DNA of 64,000 nt from the NCBI GenBank assembly GCA_002401955.1, contig NVUQ01000011.1, forward strand, positions 1 through 64,000, given 5' to 3'. The notes under the pieces were generated by a model. That model ran no database searches, was not told the origin of the DNA, and worked only from the letters and a program-made list of their open reading frames with translations. Positions 45,501 through 52,351 of the stretch are shown piece after piece (the stretch's first letter is position 1; each line of letters starts with the position of its first letter). Source of the DNA: Flavobacteriales bacterium (lineage in GTDB: Bacteria > Bacteroidota > Bacteroidia > Flavobacteriales_E > Vicingaceae). The translations under genes were made by a program, and so were the position numbers.

Positions 45501-46129
45501 TGATAATATGCAGTGTTACTGTTTTGGTTAACATTATTAATTGTAACTGGTGTTGAACTATTAGGAACTAAAGCAATATTGCGATAAATTCCAGCTCCAG
45601 GATCAGGGACAATTCCGGGCCCACTAATAAAAAAACCAAAAACATCATTATACTGGGAGCCAACCCACTCTTCATATTCTTCTGATGCAAAAACGAAATC
45701 AAAACTTATTGTATCCCCTTGAGGAACGATATCAAATTCAAACTCACAATATTCATAGGTAGTTCTTCCTGTATAATTATCTAATAAAGGGTAGGTTTGA
45801 GGGTTGCCATTATAGGGTTGTGTCCAAACGGTTGATTTATTCCCAACATTGTTTGGTCCAATTGCATTTCCAATTGATCCTGTTGCAATTATGAGCCCCT
45901 CATTTACCCCTAAACTAGTATTTGTTGCATTATACAAGCCAAAACCATTGGTTCCACAATCTACCTGAGCATTAAAAATTTGTACCCCCTTACCACTAAT
46001 AACTTTAGCCAAAGAATCAAGGCTCAACGAACCATCCACCAACAATTGTGCAGAAACTATAGAGTGTAACCCTACGAACATTAATAAAATACTGCAAATA
46101 TTAAATGTTATGTGTCTAAGGCTTTTCAT
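39515..46129 (-). CDS. Giant T9SS-exported adhesin with 20 SprB repeats
   Basis: 2204 residues. A signal peptide is followed by a choice-of-anchor L-like domain (about 35-270; FVFASEEYEEWVGSQYNDVF) and a Calx-beta-like section (about 280-385). Then come 20 tandem SprB repeats of about 75 residues (about 465-2105), typified by NISCNGLSDG, GPNGFTSS and VTDTNGC, most with two cysteines. A CHU_C type B sorting domain (ITPNGDGKNDFFLV, IFNRWGNEVFSQ, DVPEGTYFVI) closes the protein. SprB is the mobile gliding adhesin of flavobacteria; a role in gliding or surface attachment is inferred. Its ATG follows the stop of the 107-residue gene without any gap. Confidence 0.93.
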   Translation of the reverse strand: MKSLRHITFNICSILLMFVGLHSIVSAQLLVDGSLSLDSLAKVISGKGVQIFNAQVDCGTNGFGLYNATNTSLGVNEGLIIATGSIGNAIGPNNVGNKSTVWTQPYNGNPQTYPLLDNYTGRTTYEYCEFEFDIVPQGDTISFDFVFASEEYEEWVGSQYNDVFGFFISGPGIVPDPGAGIYRNIALVPNSSTPVTINNVNQNSNTAYYQNNDNSQLIQYDGYTTGLTAISEVQPCQTYHLILVVADASDKIYDSGVFIEKINSNNVLLLSKTAGNIPFLVEGCNDGDVTFKRPAGQANSNPLNIQYWLDGTATNGLDYVQIGANPNPLIPKSITIPAGLDSIDLPIVTILDTFPEISEYIMVYLGNPFCSNEIIDSLQFFLQDSLFPTITPKIDSFCIGNNTQMGATGGSIFSWSPITGLDNPNIPNPIATPLATTTYTMTTTASFCIETRSVSLYVSNMSLLLDPINVDCNGNNNGSIDLTVFTGLPPYTYSWTGPAGFTSTNKNINSLIPGTYTVFVIDAEGCSTSGNLSITEPEQLSANLVRFTYNGGYNISCNGLFDGSISLTPSGGTLPYSYSWIGPNGFTSSIQNISGLEAGTYSVLMTDTNGCTTNASITLTQPAALIASISNSVDVGCKGESTGSALSNLTGGTPPYTYSWNSNPVQTNPAAINLFAGNYTVFVTDHNSCIDSAMVVINEPTDSLSALITSVTNVLCKGDATGSATVLPSGGTTSYNYVWNTSPGQFTASAINLLAGNYTVTVTDSKNCSVSLPVTISEPQIGLGVIITDSVDVLCKGDNNGSATALASGGSGSYSYTWNSTPPQSTPTAVGLIAGAYIVNVTDNNGCTTPSSANVNINEPALNLSSSTTLSSYTGGFNVSCYNALDGSVNQSIVGGTVPYIVLWTGPNGFTSSLENISGLEAGTYYLSVIDANLCTYLDSATLIEPSEIVVTSIVTPASCGAFNDGAINITVTGGVPTYTYSWVGPNSFTSSLEDISSLEGGTYTLTITDAGTCIKTLSIQVDQPGTLALTTTTSSFLGGSNISCKGAFDGSIDITPAGGTSPYSYAWTGPNGFNDTLQDITGLEAGVYLVILTDTNGCFTDSTVSLSEPNAVTISFVATQYNGGNNISCNGLSDGNINATPTGGFGPYSFSWTGPNSFTSGSQNISNLEAGIYFLTVTDTNGCIGIDSITLTEPDTLNGTSIGANYQGNYNISCFGLSNGSIDLTVTGGAAPYNYSWVGPNSYTSNLEDINNLEAGTYTVQITDDNGCIDSTLLSFILTQPDSLELTTSIFTYNGGYNVSCNGFFDGAINLNVIGGTAPFTFNWSNSVNTEDLNNIAAGTYSVIVTDTNGCVANTATSLTQPQALQSGLASPIFVGGFNVSCSASSDGAIDLQVAGGTPSYTYNWIGPNAFSSNVQDPSNLTAGTYQVNILDTNGCSAVNFITLLEPSKLNLTLNSPTFIGGFNLSCNNDSTGAIDLTTTGGVPTYTYNWTGPNSFSEITEDVTGLKTGMHYITVTDTNGCIEMDSLLISEPNSLSSSVVPSLFVGGNNISCNGLNDGVIDLTMSGGNPSYNYSWSGPGGVLFTSEDISGGVAGTYVVNVLDTNGCAYDTSITLTEPLALQDSLFTLTYFGGNNISCSGLSDGAINAFTSGGNNPYSINWSGPNSYSSVNFNNSGLEAGNYNYTITDTNNCTLLNSVELTQPDTLKSTLTTTIFASGNSIACMGDSSGIIFTAVTGGNPGFTYNWTNSGSFNSSQQNPDSLYVSTYYLVLADTNGCTWNDSLTLSEPSTSIAGSITPSIYPSGDNISCFGFDNGTLMGTAIDGTSGYIYDWRGPNGYSNNTAFIDSLVVGDYDLVIIDSNGCSVSLSYSLQEPISALALNDSSSIFPNGLNISCNGASDGAVMLSPTGGSPSYLFNWTSNIGFNAITEDISGLSSGDYYINLSDTNGCVLVDTMSISQPDSTNINSIITPAICGNAIGSINLFPEGNGPFTYQWSNGDVVSFITGLKEGLYSVFVTDSFGCIDSAFYDIDNITNPMSLNLFSPTFTGSHNTSQNNGSDGSIDLTIIGGTPPFVINWSNGAVVEDITNLQAGTYSVSVIDDNGCESFATITLTEALSLEMPTGITPNGDGKNDFFLVRGLEVYPDNEIVIFNRWGNEVFSQTGYQNDWAGTSSGGDDVPEGTYFVILKIPLQNLELKGFVDIRR
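39815..44735 (-). repeat. Tandem SprB-repeat coding array, 20 units
   Basis: About 20 units of 205-235 bp inside the giant adhesin gene, each encoding one SprB repeat. Units in the middle are the most alike in protein sequence; units 3-5 and 19 are shorter and more divergent. Identity at DNA level is moderate, so this is an old array rather than a recent expansion. Confidence 0.85.
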
Positions 46130-46453
46130 CTAAAACTTTCTTAGGTTAGCACATTTAGATTCCGCTTCTTTTTGTGTTAAATCAGTTTGTTGAATTTTTG
46201 AATATATTATTTTTAGTTTACGCTTTAAAAGTTCAACATCTGCTTTTTTAACCCCAATAATTTTAATAGGGATACATGCGTATTGAATTTTTGATTGAGT
46301 TGTTTTACTAATTGAGCCAACCCAAATCTTATACGTTTCTGTTGAAAGATTTTCTATGTAAAAATAGGTCAATTCTTCTTTTTCTTCAGCTCTTAAACCA
46401 TTAGAGAAAATAGAAATTAACATAACAAAAGTTATAGTAAAAAACTGCCTCAT
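46130..46453 (-). CDS. Small secreted protein upstream of the SprB-like adhesin
   Basis: 107 residues with a signal peptide (FFTITFVMLISIFSNGLRA) and a short mature part containing two cysteines (YACIPI and SKCANL) that could form a disulfide. I do not recognise the family. Its TAG stop is immediately followed by the ATG of the giant adhesin gene, so the two are translationally coupled and the adhesin's translation signals lie within this gene. It is the first gene of the T9SS cassette. Confidence 0.7.
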   Translation of the reverse strand: MRQFFTITFVMLISIFSNGLRAEEKEELTYFYIENLSTETYKIWVGSISKTTQSKIQYACIPIKIIGVKKADVELLKRKLKIIYSKIQQTDLTQKEAESKCANLRKF

Positions 46454-46488
46454 AATTCTTTTAATTTTGTATTTATCCCGACCAAGTG

Positions 46489-46496
46489 CAAATTTA
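46489..46496 (-). promoter_or_regulatory. Possible -7 box for the T9SS adhesin operon
   Basis: On the minus strand this reads TAAATTTG, matching TAnnTTTG, 36 bases upstream of the ATG at 46453. No convincing TTG lies at the expected upstream distance, so support is partial. Confidence 0.35.
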
Positions 46497-46674
46497 CCTC
46501 GACTAAGTTGAACGTTTAGATTATTTAAAGGTTACATTCAGCAATATTTTTTAATAGTTTTAACGACCTCAAAAAATACATTTTATATTATAGATTTGGT
46601 TTCGTGTTGAATTTTACAACTTCTCTTTTTACAAAAAATTTGTGATTTGTTAACACAACTAAGAAGCTATAAAC

Positions 46675-46705
46675 TTGACAAACAGCTAAAAATAGAGTAC
46701 CTTTG
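46675..46705 (+). promoter_or_regulatory. Promoter of the glycogen synthase-DUF4270-glmS operon
   Basis: TTG at 46675-46677 and TACCTTTG at 46698-46705 are separated by 20 bases, fitting the Bacteroidetes TTG/TAnnTTTG promoter. It is 22 bases upstream of the ATG at 46728 and inside the longer frame beginning at 46647, which supports the downstream ATG. The gap from 46454 to 46674 is AT-rich and holds nothing else I can name. Confidence 0.6.
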
Positions 46706-46727
46706 CAACAAAATTTACAGGCAGATT

Positions 46728-47558
46728 ATGAAAAAGAAGAAGATTTTATTTATTTCCCAAGAAATTACTCCTTACCTAGAAGAAAACGAATTAGGTCGTT
46801 TTGGAAGGTATTTACCACAAGGCATCCAAGAAGATGGAAAAGAAATTAGAACGTTTATGCCAAAATTTGGCTGTATAAACGAAAGAAGAAATCAGTTACA
46901 CGAGGTAATTCGTTTGTCTGGTATGAATTTAATCATTAACGATAATGACCATCCGTTAATTATTAAAGTTGGATCTATACAGGCTGCAAGAATGCAAGTT
47001 TACTTTATTGATAGTGAAGATTTCTTTCAAAGAAAAGCTGTGTTTCATGATAAAAAAACAGGTAAGTTTTTTAAAGACAATGATGAAAGAGCAATCTTTT
47101 TTATTAGAGGTGTATTAGAAACAGTAAAAAAATTAGGTTGGGTTCCAGACATTATTCATTGTCATGGTTGGATGACAAGTTTAGTTCCTCTTTACATTAA
47201 AACCTCGTTTAAAAAAGATCCTATTTTCGAAAACTCCAAAGTAATTTTCTCCCTATACAATAATGAGTTTGATAAGCCGTTAAACAAAGACTTTGCTAAA
47301 AAAGCAATGATGGAGGGGATTTCAGAAGAGGCAATAGCTGCATATGCTGATACTTCTTTTGTTGGGTTAAATAAAGCTGCAATAGATGCTTCTGATGCTA
47401 TTATTATGGCAAGCGAAACTATAAACCCAGAACTAGAAGCATACTTTAAAGATGCTGATAAACCTAAGTTGGATTATCAAACACCAGAAGAGTATATTGG
47501 TGCTTATTCTAAGTTTTATGATGAAATTTTAGAGTCTACAGAGGTCTTACAAGATTAA
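46728..47558 (+). CDS. Glycogen/starch synthase N-terminal (GT5 catalytic) domain protein
   Basis: 276 residues from ATG 46728 (MKKKKILFISQEI); an upstream frame start at 46647 is disfavoured by the promoter lying inside it. It matches the N-terminal half of GT5 synthases: ITPYLEENELGRFGRYLPQG in place of the usual KxGGL loop, FMPKFGCINERRNQLHEVIR, and DIIHCHGWMTSLVPLYI. The C-terminal GT-B half with the E-x7-E site is absent, which is normal for this Bacteroidetes type. The conserved KxGG of active synthases is not clear here, so catalytic activity is doubtful. It precedes a DUF4270 lipoprotein by 37 bases. Confidence 0.82.
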   Translation: MKKKKILFISQEITPYLEENELGRFGRYLPQGIQEDGKEIRTFMPKFGCINERRNQLHEVIRLSGMNLIINDNDHPLIIKVGSIQAARMQVYFIDSEDFFQRKAVFHDKKTGKFFKDNDERAIFFIRGVLETVKKLGWVPDIIHCHGWMTSLVPLYIKTSFKKDPIFENSKVIFSLYNNEFDKPLNKDFAKKAMMEGISEEAIAAYADTSFVGLNKAAIDASDAIIMASETINPELEAYFKDADKPKLDYQTPEEYIGAYSKFYDEILESTEVLQD

Positions 47559-47595
47559 AAAACATCAAGGATAACTTAAAACAATTATAAAGCAG

Positions 47596-48933
47596 ATGAA
47601 AATAACATCTTATTCTTTACTGCGGAAAGCCATATTTCTTTCCGCAATATTTTTTTTAACCTTACTGTTTTCTTGTAAAAAAGACGGAAAACTCGCGCCA
47701 GATTTTGATAATGGAAACTTGTCTGTGAGTTTTGTAGATACTTTTTCTATCCTAACAAGTATAGTACAAGAAGATTCTTTAAGAACAGATTTGTCAACCT
47801 CTAATTTATTAGGAATTTATAATGACCCTATATTCGGGCCTGTTTCATCATCTATTTATACTCAGGTTTTACTTACGGGGGTTAATGTAAATTTTGAGAC
47901 AACAACAACAAATGTTGACTCTGTAGTTCTTACATTAGACTATAATGGGCTTTATGGCAACCCTTACTTTCAAGCATCTGTAAATGTTTATGAGCTTGAC
48001 TCTAAAATGGACAAAGATGTTGATTATTATTCTAATACTATAATTCCTCATAAAATGAATATTTTGGGTAGTTCTACTTTCACACCAAATCTAACCGATA
48101 GTGTTAATTTAAATTTTAACTCTACAACCCTTAAACCACACTTAAGAATAAGACTTAACGATTCTTTTGGTGATTCGCTTCTTGCTGCAGATGATAATGG
48201 GTCTAAACAATTAGCTGACAATGCTACTTTTACAAGCTTTATGAAAGGTCTTCTTATTACAAGACCCATTCTTAGTAAACAAGAATTTCAAAACCCTCCT
48301 CCTCCAGGCACTGGTTCAATTCTCTCATTTGATATGAATTCTTCTATGTCAACACTTACAATTTATTATGACGACACCTCATCTTACAGTTTTACAATTA
48401 ATACTTCTGCAGAAAAATACTCTCGTTTTGCTCATGACTACACAGGTACAGATATTGAAAAACACCTAAATAATGATGTTACAAAGAATACAAACAGAGC
48501 CTATATTTCATCATTGGCTAGGGTTAAAACAAAAATAGAATTACCAACAATTAAAGACTTAACAAAAGAAGGCTCTGTTGTTATTAATAAAGCAGAAATG
48601 ATTTTTACTGTAGAAAGTGGTTCTGAAGGAAGTTTTGATGATGTATTCGACAACCTTGATTTGGTGTGGATAGATGAAAATGGAGATTCTTTTTTTCTTC
48701 TTGATATTAACGAAGGGGCGTCACATTATGGCGGGTCTTATGATGAAACTACAAAGTCTTATACCATTAACATCTCTCGACACATCCATCAATTAGTTTA
48801 CAACACAACAACAGATTATGGCATGTACTTGGTTGCACGAGGGTCATCAACCACAGCCAACAGAGTTGTAATTAGTTCTGAAAATAGCTCAACCTATAAA
48901 ATCAGACTAGAAATAACGTATTCTAAAATTTAA
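47596..48933 (+). CDS. DUF4270 family lipoprotein
   Basis: 445 residues with lipoprotein signal LSAIFFLTLLFSC (Cys near residue 27). The mature protein is beta-rich, with VSFVDTFSILTSIVQEDSLR early and SLARVKTKIELPTIKDLTK late, characteristic of the Bacteroidetes DUF4270 family. Its function is unknown, and it is probably outer-membrane anchored. It stands between the glycogen synthase-like gene and glmS; the glmS start is three bases after its stop, so the three form an operon. Confidence 0.87.
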   Translation: MKITSYSLLRKAIFLSAIFFLTLLFSCKKDGKLAPDFDNGNLSVSFVDTFSILTSIVQEDSLRTDLSTSNLLGIYNDPIFGPVSSSIYTQVLLTGVNVNFETTTTNVDSVVLTLDYNGLYGNPYFQASVNVYELDSKMDKDVDYYSNTIIPHKMNILGSSTFTPNLTDSVNLNFNSTTLKPHLRIRLNDSFGDSLLAADDNGSKQLADNATFTSFMKGLLITRPILSKQEFQNPPPPGTGSILSFDMNSSMSTLTIYYDDTSSYSFTINTSAEKYSRFAHDYTGTDIEKHLNNDVTKNTNRAYISSLARVKTKIELPTIKDLTKEGSVVINKAEMIFTVESGSEGSFDDVFDNLDLVWIDENGDSFFLLDINEGASHYGGSYDETTKSYTINISRHIHQLVYNTTTDYGMYLVARGSSTTANRVVISSENSSTYKIRLEITYSKI

Positions 48934-48936
48934 CTT

Positions 48937-50781
48937 ATGTGTGGAATTGTTGCTTATGTTGGCGATAAACAAGCCTACCCAATATTAATAAAAGGGCTTA
49001 AACGTCTAGAGTATAGAGGTTATGATAGCTCAGGAGTGGCTCTTATCAATGATGAAAACCTCAATTTATATAAAAAGCAAGGCAAGGTTATTGAATTAGA
49101 AAATTTCGTAAAAGGTAAAGACATTACTAGTAACATTGGAATTGGACATACTCGATGGGCAACACATGGCGCTCCAAACGATACCAATGCTCATCCACAT
49201 TATTCTAAATCTAAAAATTTAGCAATAATCCACAATGGAATAATTGAGAATTATTCGAGTTTAAAAAAGGAATTAATACAACGAGGACACGAATTTTATA
49301 GCGATACTGATACCGAGGTGCTAATTCATCTAATTGAAGATATTCAATTTGTTGCGAAAGTTGATTTGGTTGAGGCCGTTAGAATTGCCTTAAATGAAGT
49401 TATCGGAGCTTACGCCATTGTAATCCTCTCAAAAGAAAACCCTGATTTAATGATTGCTGCTAAAAAAAGTAGTCCATTGGTTATTGGTGTTGGAAAAGAA
49501 GGTGACTATTTTGTTGCTTCCGATGCCACTCCAATTGTTGAATATACAAAAAATGTGGTTTATTTAGATGATGAGCAAATAGCTGTTATCCAAAAAAATA
49601 AAAAATTAAGGTTAATCGACATTAAAAACCAAGAAATTACCCCTTATATTCAGGAGCTAGAACTACATTTAGAAGCTATTGAAAAAGGCGGGTATGAGCA
49701 TTTTATGCTTAAAGAAATATACGAGCAACCTACTTCTATTAGAAATAGTATGAGAGGTAGGATTGATGTAAATAAAGGCATCGTTTCTTTGGGTGGAATT
49801 AGAGATTATGAGCAAAAAATAATAAACGCCAATCGCATTATTATTGTTGCTTGTGGAACCTCTTGGCATGCCGGTTTAGTTGGAGAATACTTACTTGAAG
49901 ATTTAACACGTATTCCTGTAGAAGTAGAATATGCTTCAGAATTTAGATATAGAAACCCTATTATAAACGAAAATGATGTGGTTATTGCTATTTCTCAATC
50001 AGGAGAAACTGCCGATACATTAGCTGCTATTAAATTAGCTAAAGAAAAAGGTGCAACCATTATTGGGATTTGCAATGTTGTTGGCTCTACTATTTCCAGA
50101 GAAACACATTGTGGTTCTTACACACATGCAGGTCCAGAAATTGGTGTTGCATCTACCAAAGCATTTACAGCACAAGTAACGATTCTTTCTTTAATGGCCT
50201 TATCAATAGCTCAGAAAAAAGGAACGTTATCCGATTCTAAATACCGAGAATTATTAGCAGAGCTCGATGCTATTCCAAATAAAGTTGAGAAAATGTTACA
50301 GTCTGATGAGCAGATTAAATACATTTCTGAGTTATTTAAAGATGCTTCTAACTTTTTATATTTAGGAAGAGGGTATAATTTTCCTGTTGCATTAGAAGGT
50401 GCATTAAAACTAAAAGAAATATCCTACATTCACGCAGAAGGGTATCCTGCTGCAGAGATGAAACACGGACCTATTGCATTAATAGATGAAGAAATGCCTA
50501 TTGTAGTTATCGCTACAAAACATGGCAACTACGAAAAAGTAGTAAGTAACATTGAAGAGGTTAAAGCAAGAAGTGGTAAAATTATAGCCATTGTAACTGA
50601 AGGGGATACCGAAGTTAAAGCTATTGCCGACCACGTAATTGAAATACCTGAAGCAGCAGACTTTTTAAGCCCTTTACTTACGTCTATTCCTTTACAATTA
50701 TTATCATACCATATTGCTGTAATGAGAGGGTGTAATGTAGATCAGCCAAGAAATTTAGCAAAAAGTGTTACGGTAGAATAA
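48937..50781 (+). CDS. glmS: Glutamine-fructose-6-phosphate aminotransferase
   Basis: 614 residues, full length. It makes glucosamine-6-phosphate from fructose-6-phosphate and glutamine for peptidoglycan and LPS. The N-terminal Ntn amidotransferase begins MCGIVAYVGDKQA, with catalytic Cys2 and GHTRWATHGAPNDTNAHPH. Two SIS domains follow with ACGTSWHAGLVGEYLLE and SQSGETADTLAAIKLAKEKG, and GRGYNFPVALEGALKLKEIS. The C-terminus is the family's QPRNLAKSVTVE. No glmS ribozyme is expected or seen, since only three bases separate it from the upstream gene. Confidence 0.97.
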   Translation: MCGIVAYVGDKQAYPILIKGLKRLEYRGYDSSGVALINDENLNLYKKQGKVIELENFVKGKDITSNIGIGHTRWATHGAPNDTNAHPHYSKSKNLAIIHNGIIENYSSLKKELIQRGHEFYSDTDTEVLIHLIEDIQFVAKVDLVEAVRIALNEVIGAYAIVILSKENPDLMIAAKKSSPLVIGVGKEGDYFVASDATPIVEYTKNVVYLDDEQIAVIQKNKKLRLIDIKNQEITPYIQELELHLEAIEKGGYEHFMLKEIYEQPTSIRNSMRGRIDVNKGIVSLGGIRDYEQKIINANRIIIVACGTSWHAGLVGEYLLEDLTRIPVEVEYASEFRYRNPIINENDVVIAISQSGETADTLAAIKLAKEKGATIIGICNVVGSTISRETHCGSYTHAGPEIGVASTKAFTAQVTILSLMALSIAQKKGTLSDSKYRELLAELDAIPNKVEKMLQSDEQIKYISELFKDASNFLYLGRGYNFPVALEGALKLKEISYIHAEGYPAAEMKHGPIALIDEEMPIVVIATKHGNYEKVVSNIEEVKARSGKIIAIVTEGDTEVKAIADHVIEIPEAADFLSPLLTSIPLQLLSYHIAVMRGCNVDQPRNLAKSVTVE

Positions 50782-50783
50782 CC

Positions 50784-51260
50784 CTACTTTGCTTTTTTGA
50801 TATCCATTAAGGCTTTTTCAAGACTGTTTGCATCGCTTTCTTTTTTAAAAAGAAACCAAAGATCAGATACTTCTCTTAAATCTTCAGTAATAACCTCTGC
50901 ATGAAAAAGGTTTTCAAAATCAATTTTCTTTTTTGAAATTAACACCTTGTTTTTAAGGTTTACAATTAATGTAAAACCAGAGGCTTGAGGAATAGCATAG
51001 ACATCTGTAACATCATTCAAATCAAGCTCAAAAGTTTCTTCCGTTTGATTAATGGCTGTTTTTACAATACTTTGTAATGCCAACCTTAAACCATTATTAT
51101 CAGAATTTTTAACTATATAAAAAGAAGAGTCACTAAGTGTAGAATGTGCTGTTTCTATTAGCTGAACTACTTTATTAAACACCTCTTTTTTATTTGTTTC
51201 TTGCCCTTTTAAAACAAAGCAAAAACAAACAATACTTAGAAATAAAATAGCTTTTTTCAT
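50784..51260 (-). CDS. Hypothetical secreted protein
   Basis: 158 residues with a signal peptide (KAILFLSIVCFCFVLKGQ). The mature part is charged and contains VTDVYAIPQASGFTLIVNLK in the middle. I do not recognise the family. It lies convergent with glmS (two bases between the stops) and 14 bases after the TM2 protein gene. It probably forms the end of a cysC-TM2-hypothetical unit. Confidence 0.65.
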   Translation of the reverse strand: MKKAILFLSIVCFCFVLKGQETNKKEVFNKVVQLIETAHSTLSDSSFYIVKNSDNNGLRLALQSIVKTAINQTEETFELDLNDVTDVYAIPQASGFTLIVNLKNKVLISKKKIDFENLFHAEVITEDLREVSDLWFLFKKESDANSLEKALMDIKKAK

Positions 51261-51274
51261 CTTACTAAACTACG

Positions 51275-51688
51275 TTATTCTCTCCACATAATAATTTGAG
51301 ATTTATGCTCAAACTTTGATAAATCTTTAGTAAAAATAATATTAACTAAGTCTATTAATGGTAGTATACCTAACCCTCCAAAAGTTAGTGAATAGACAAT
51401 AGGTGTTCTATGGTGTGTTCCAAAATAAACACGATGCCCACCAAACAAACCTGTGAAAACAGTAAATAAAATTGCTTTTCCTCTTTTAAATTTAACTTGC
51501 CTTCCTTTGTTTCCAACAATAACAGAATCTGTTTCGACCTGAACATAAAACTCATTACAAAAGCTCTCTTGAGGCTCTAATAAAAGAGACTTTCTAATGG
51601 TTCCAGAATTGTTTGTGTCTATAAAAACATTATTTGCCTTAGATATATTTCCAAGTAAAAGAAATAAGAAAATAATACAAGGCCTCAT
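51275..51688 (-). CDS. TM2-domain protein with signal peptide
   Basis: 137 residues. A signal peptide (IIFLFLLLGNISKA) comes first and a spacer with one cysteine follows. The C-terminal TM2 domain (about 72-125) has KAILFTVFTGLFGGHRVYFG and GLGILPLIDLVNII, two membrane helices joined by a short turn with the family's GxHRxYxG element. Function unknown. Its start overlaps the cysC stop by four bases (ATGA), so it is cotranscribed with cysC. Confidence 0.8.
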   Translation of the reverse strand: MRPCIIFLFLLLGNISKANNVFIDTNNSGTIRKSLLLEPQESFCNEFYVQVETDSVIVGNKGRQVKFKRGKAILFTVFTGLFGGHRVYFGTHHRTPIVYSLTFGGLGILPLIDLVNIIFTKDLSKFEHKSQIIMWRE

Positions 51689-52302
51689 TTCCGAGTAATT
51701 AAAGGAATAATATATTCTAATATTTGAGTGGCAGCCTCTTCAACAGTCAATTCATCCGTTATTATATATATATTAGGATTTTGAGGTGCTTCAAAAGGAG
51801 CGTCAATACCAGTAAAGTTTTTTATTTCTCCTGCTCTCGCTTTTTTATATAACCCTTTTACGTCTCTTTTTTCACATATTTCTATTGGAGTATTTACAAA
51901 AACCTCTAGAAAATTATCCGCTCCAATAATTTTTTTTGCGTTTGCTCTAATTTCAATTGTGGGGCTAACAAAGCAGTTAATAGTAATTATACCACAGTTT
52001 AAAAACAATTTAGAAACTTCAGCAATTCGTCTAATATTTTCTGTTCGATCTTCTTCGCTAAAACCCAAATTATTGTTTATCCCTACCCGAACATTATCTC
52101 CATCTAACACTTGAGTTAAAAAGCCTTGTTCATTTAAAGCTCTTTCTAAAGCTACAGCTATTGTGGTTTTTCCTGACCCAGATAACCCTGTCATCCAAAT
52201 TACTTTGGCATGTTGATTTAACAACACTTCTTTATCTTGTCTTCCTAAAATGGAATCAAAAACAGGGTGAATATGTTCAGATTTTTCATTCATATCAAAC
52301 AC
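51685..52302 (-). CDS. cysC: Adenylylsulfate kinase (APS kinase)
   Basis: 205 residues. It phosphorylates APS to PAPS with ATP. The P-loop is GLSGSGKTTIAVALERAL (about residues 38-55), followed by LDGDNVRVGINNNLGFSEED and FVNTPIEICEKRDVKGLYKK, all characteristic. ATG at 52302 or codon 4 (52293) could be the start; MNEKSEHIHPV looks natural. The ATP sulfurylase genes (cysDN) are not in the window. cysQ and two DUF2061 genes 3-5 kb away suggest a divided sulfate-activation set. Confidence 0.93.
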   Translation of the reverse strand: MFDMNEKSEHIHPVFDSILGRQDKEVLLNQHAKVIWMTGLSGSGKTTIAVALERALNEQGFLTQVLDGDNVRVGINNNLGFSEEDRTENIRRIAEVSKLFLNCGIITINCFVSPTIEIRANAKKIIGADNFLEVFVNTPIEICEKRDVKGLYKKARAGEIKNFTGIDAPFEAPQNPNIYIITDELTVEEAATQILEYIIPLITRK

Positions 52303-52325
52303 AAAAATACCTTTTTAAGAATTAG

Positions 52326-52333
52326 TATATTTG
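52326..52333 (+). promoter_or_regulatory. -7 box for deoC
   Basis: TATATTTG matches TAnnTTTG 18 bases upstream of the deoC ATG at 52352. In the same 49-base divergent gap, 52302-52309 reads TATTTTTG on the minus strand, a possible counterpart for cysC. Neither has a clear -33 TTG. Confidence 0.4.
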
Positions 52334-52351
52334 ACGTTCAATAATTTTTTT

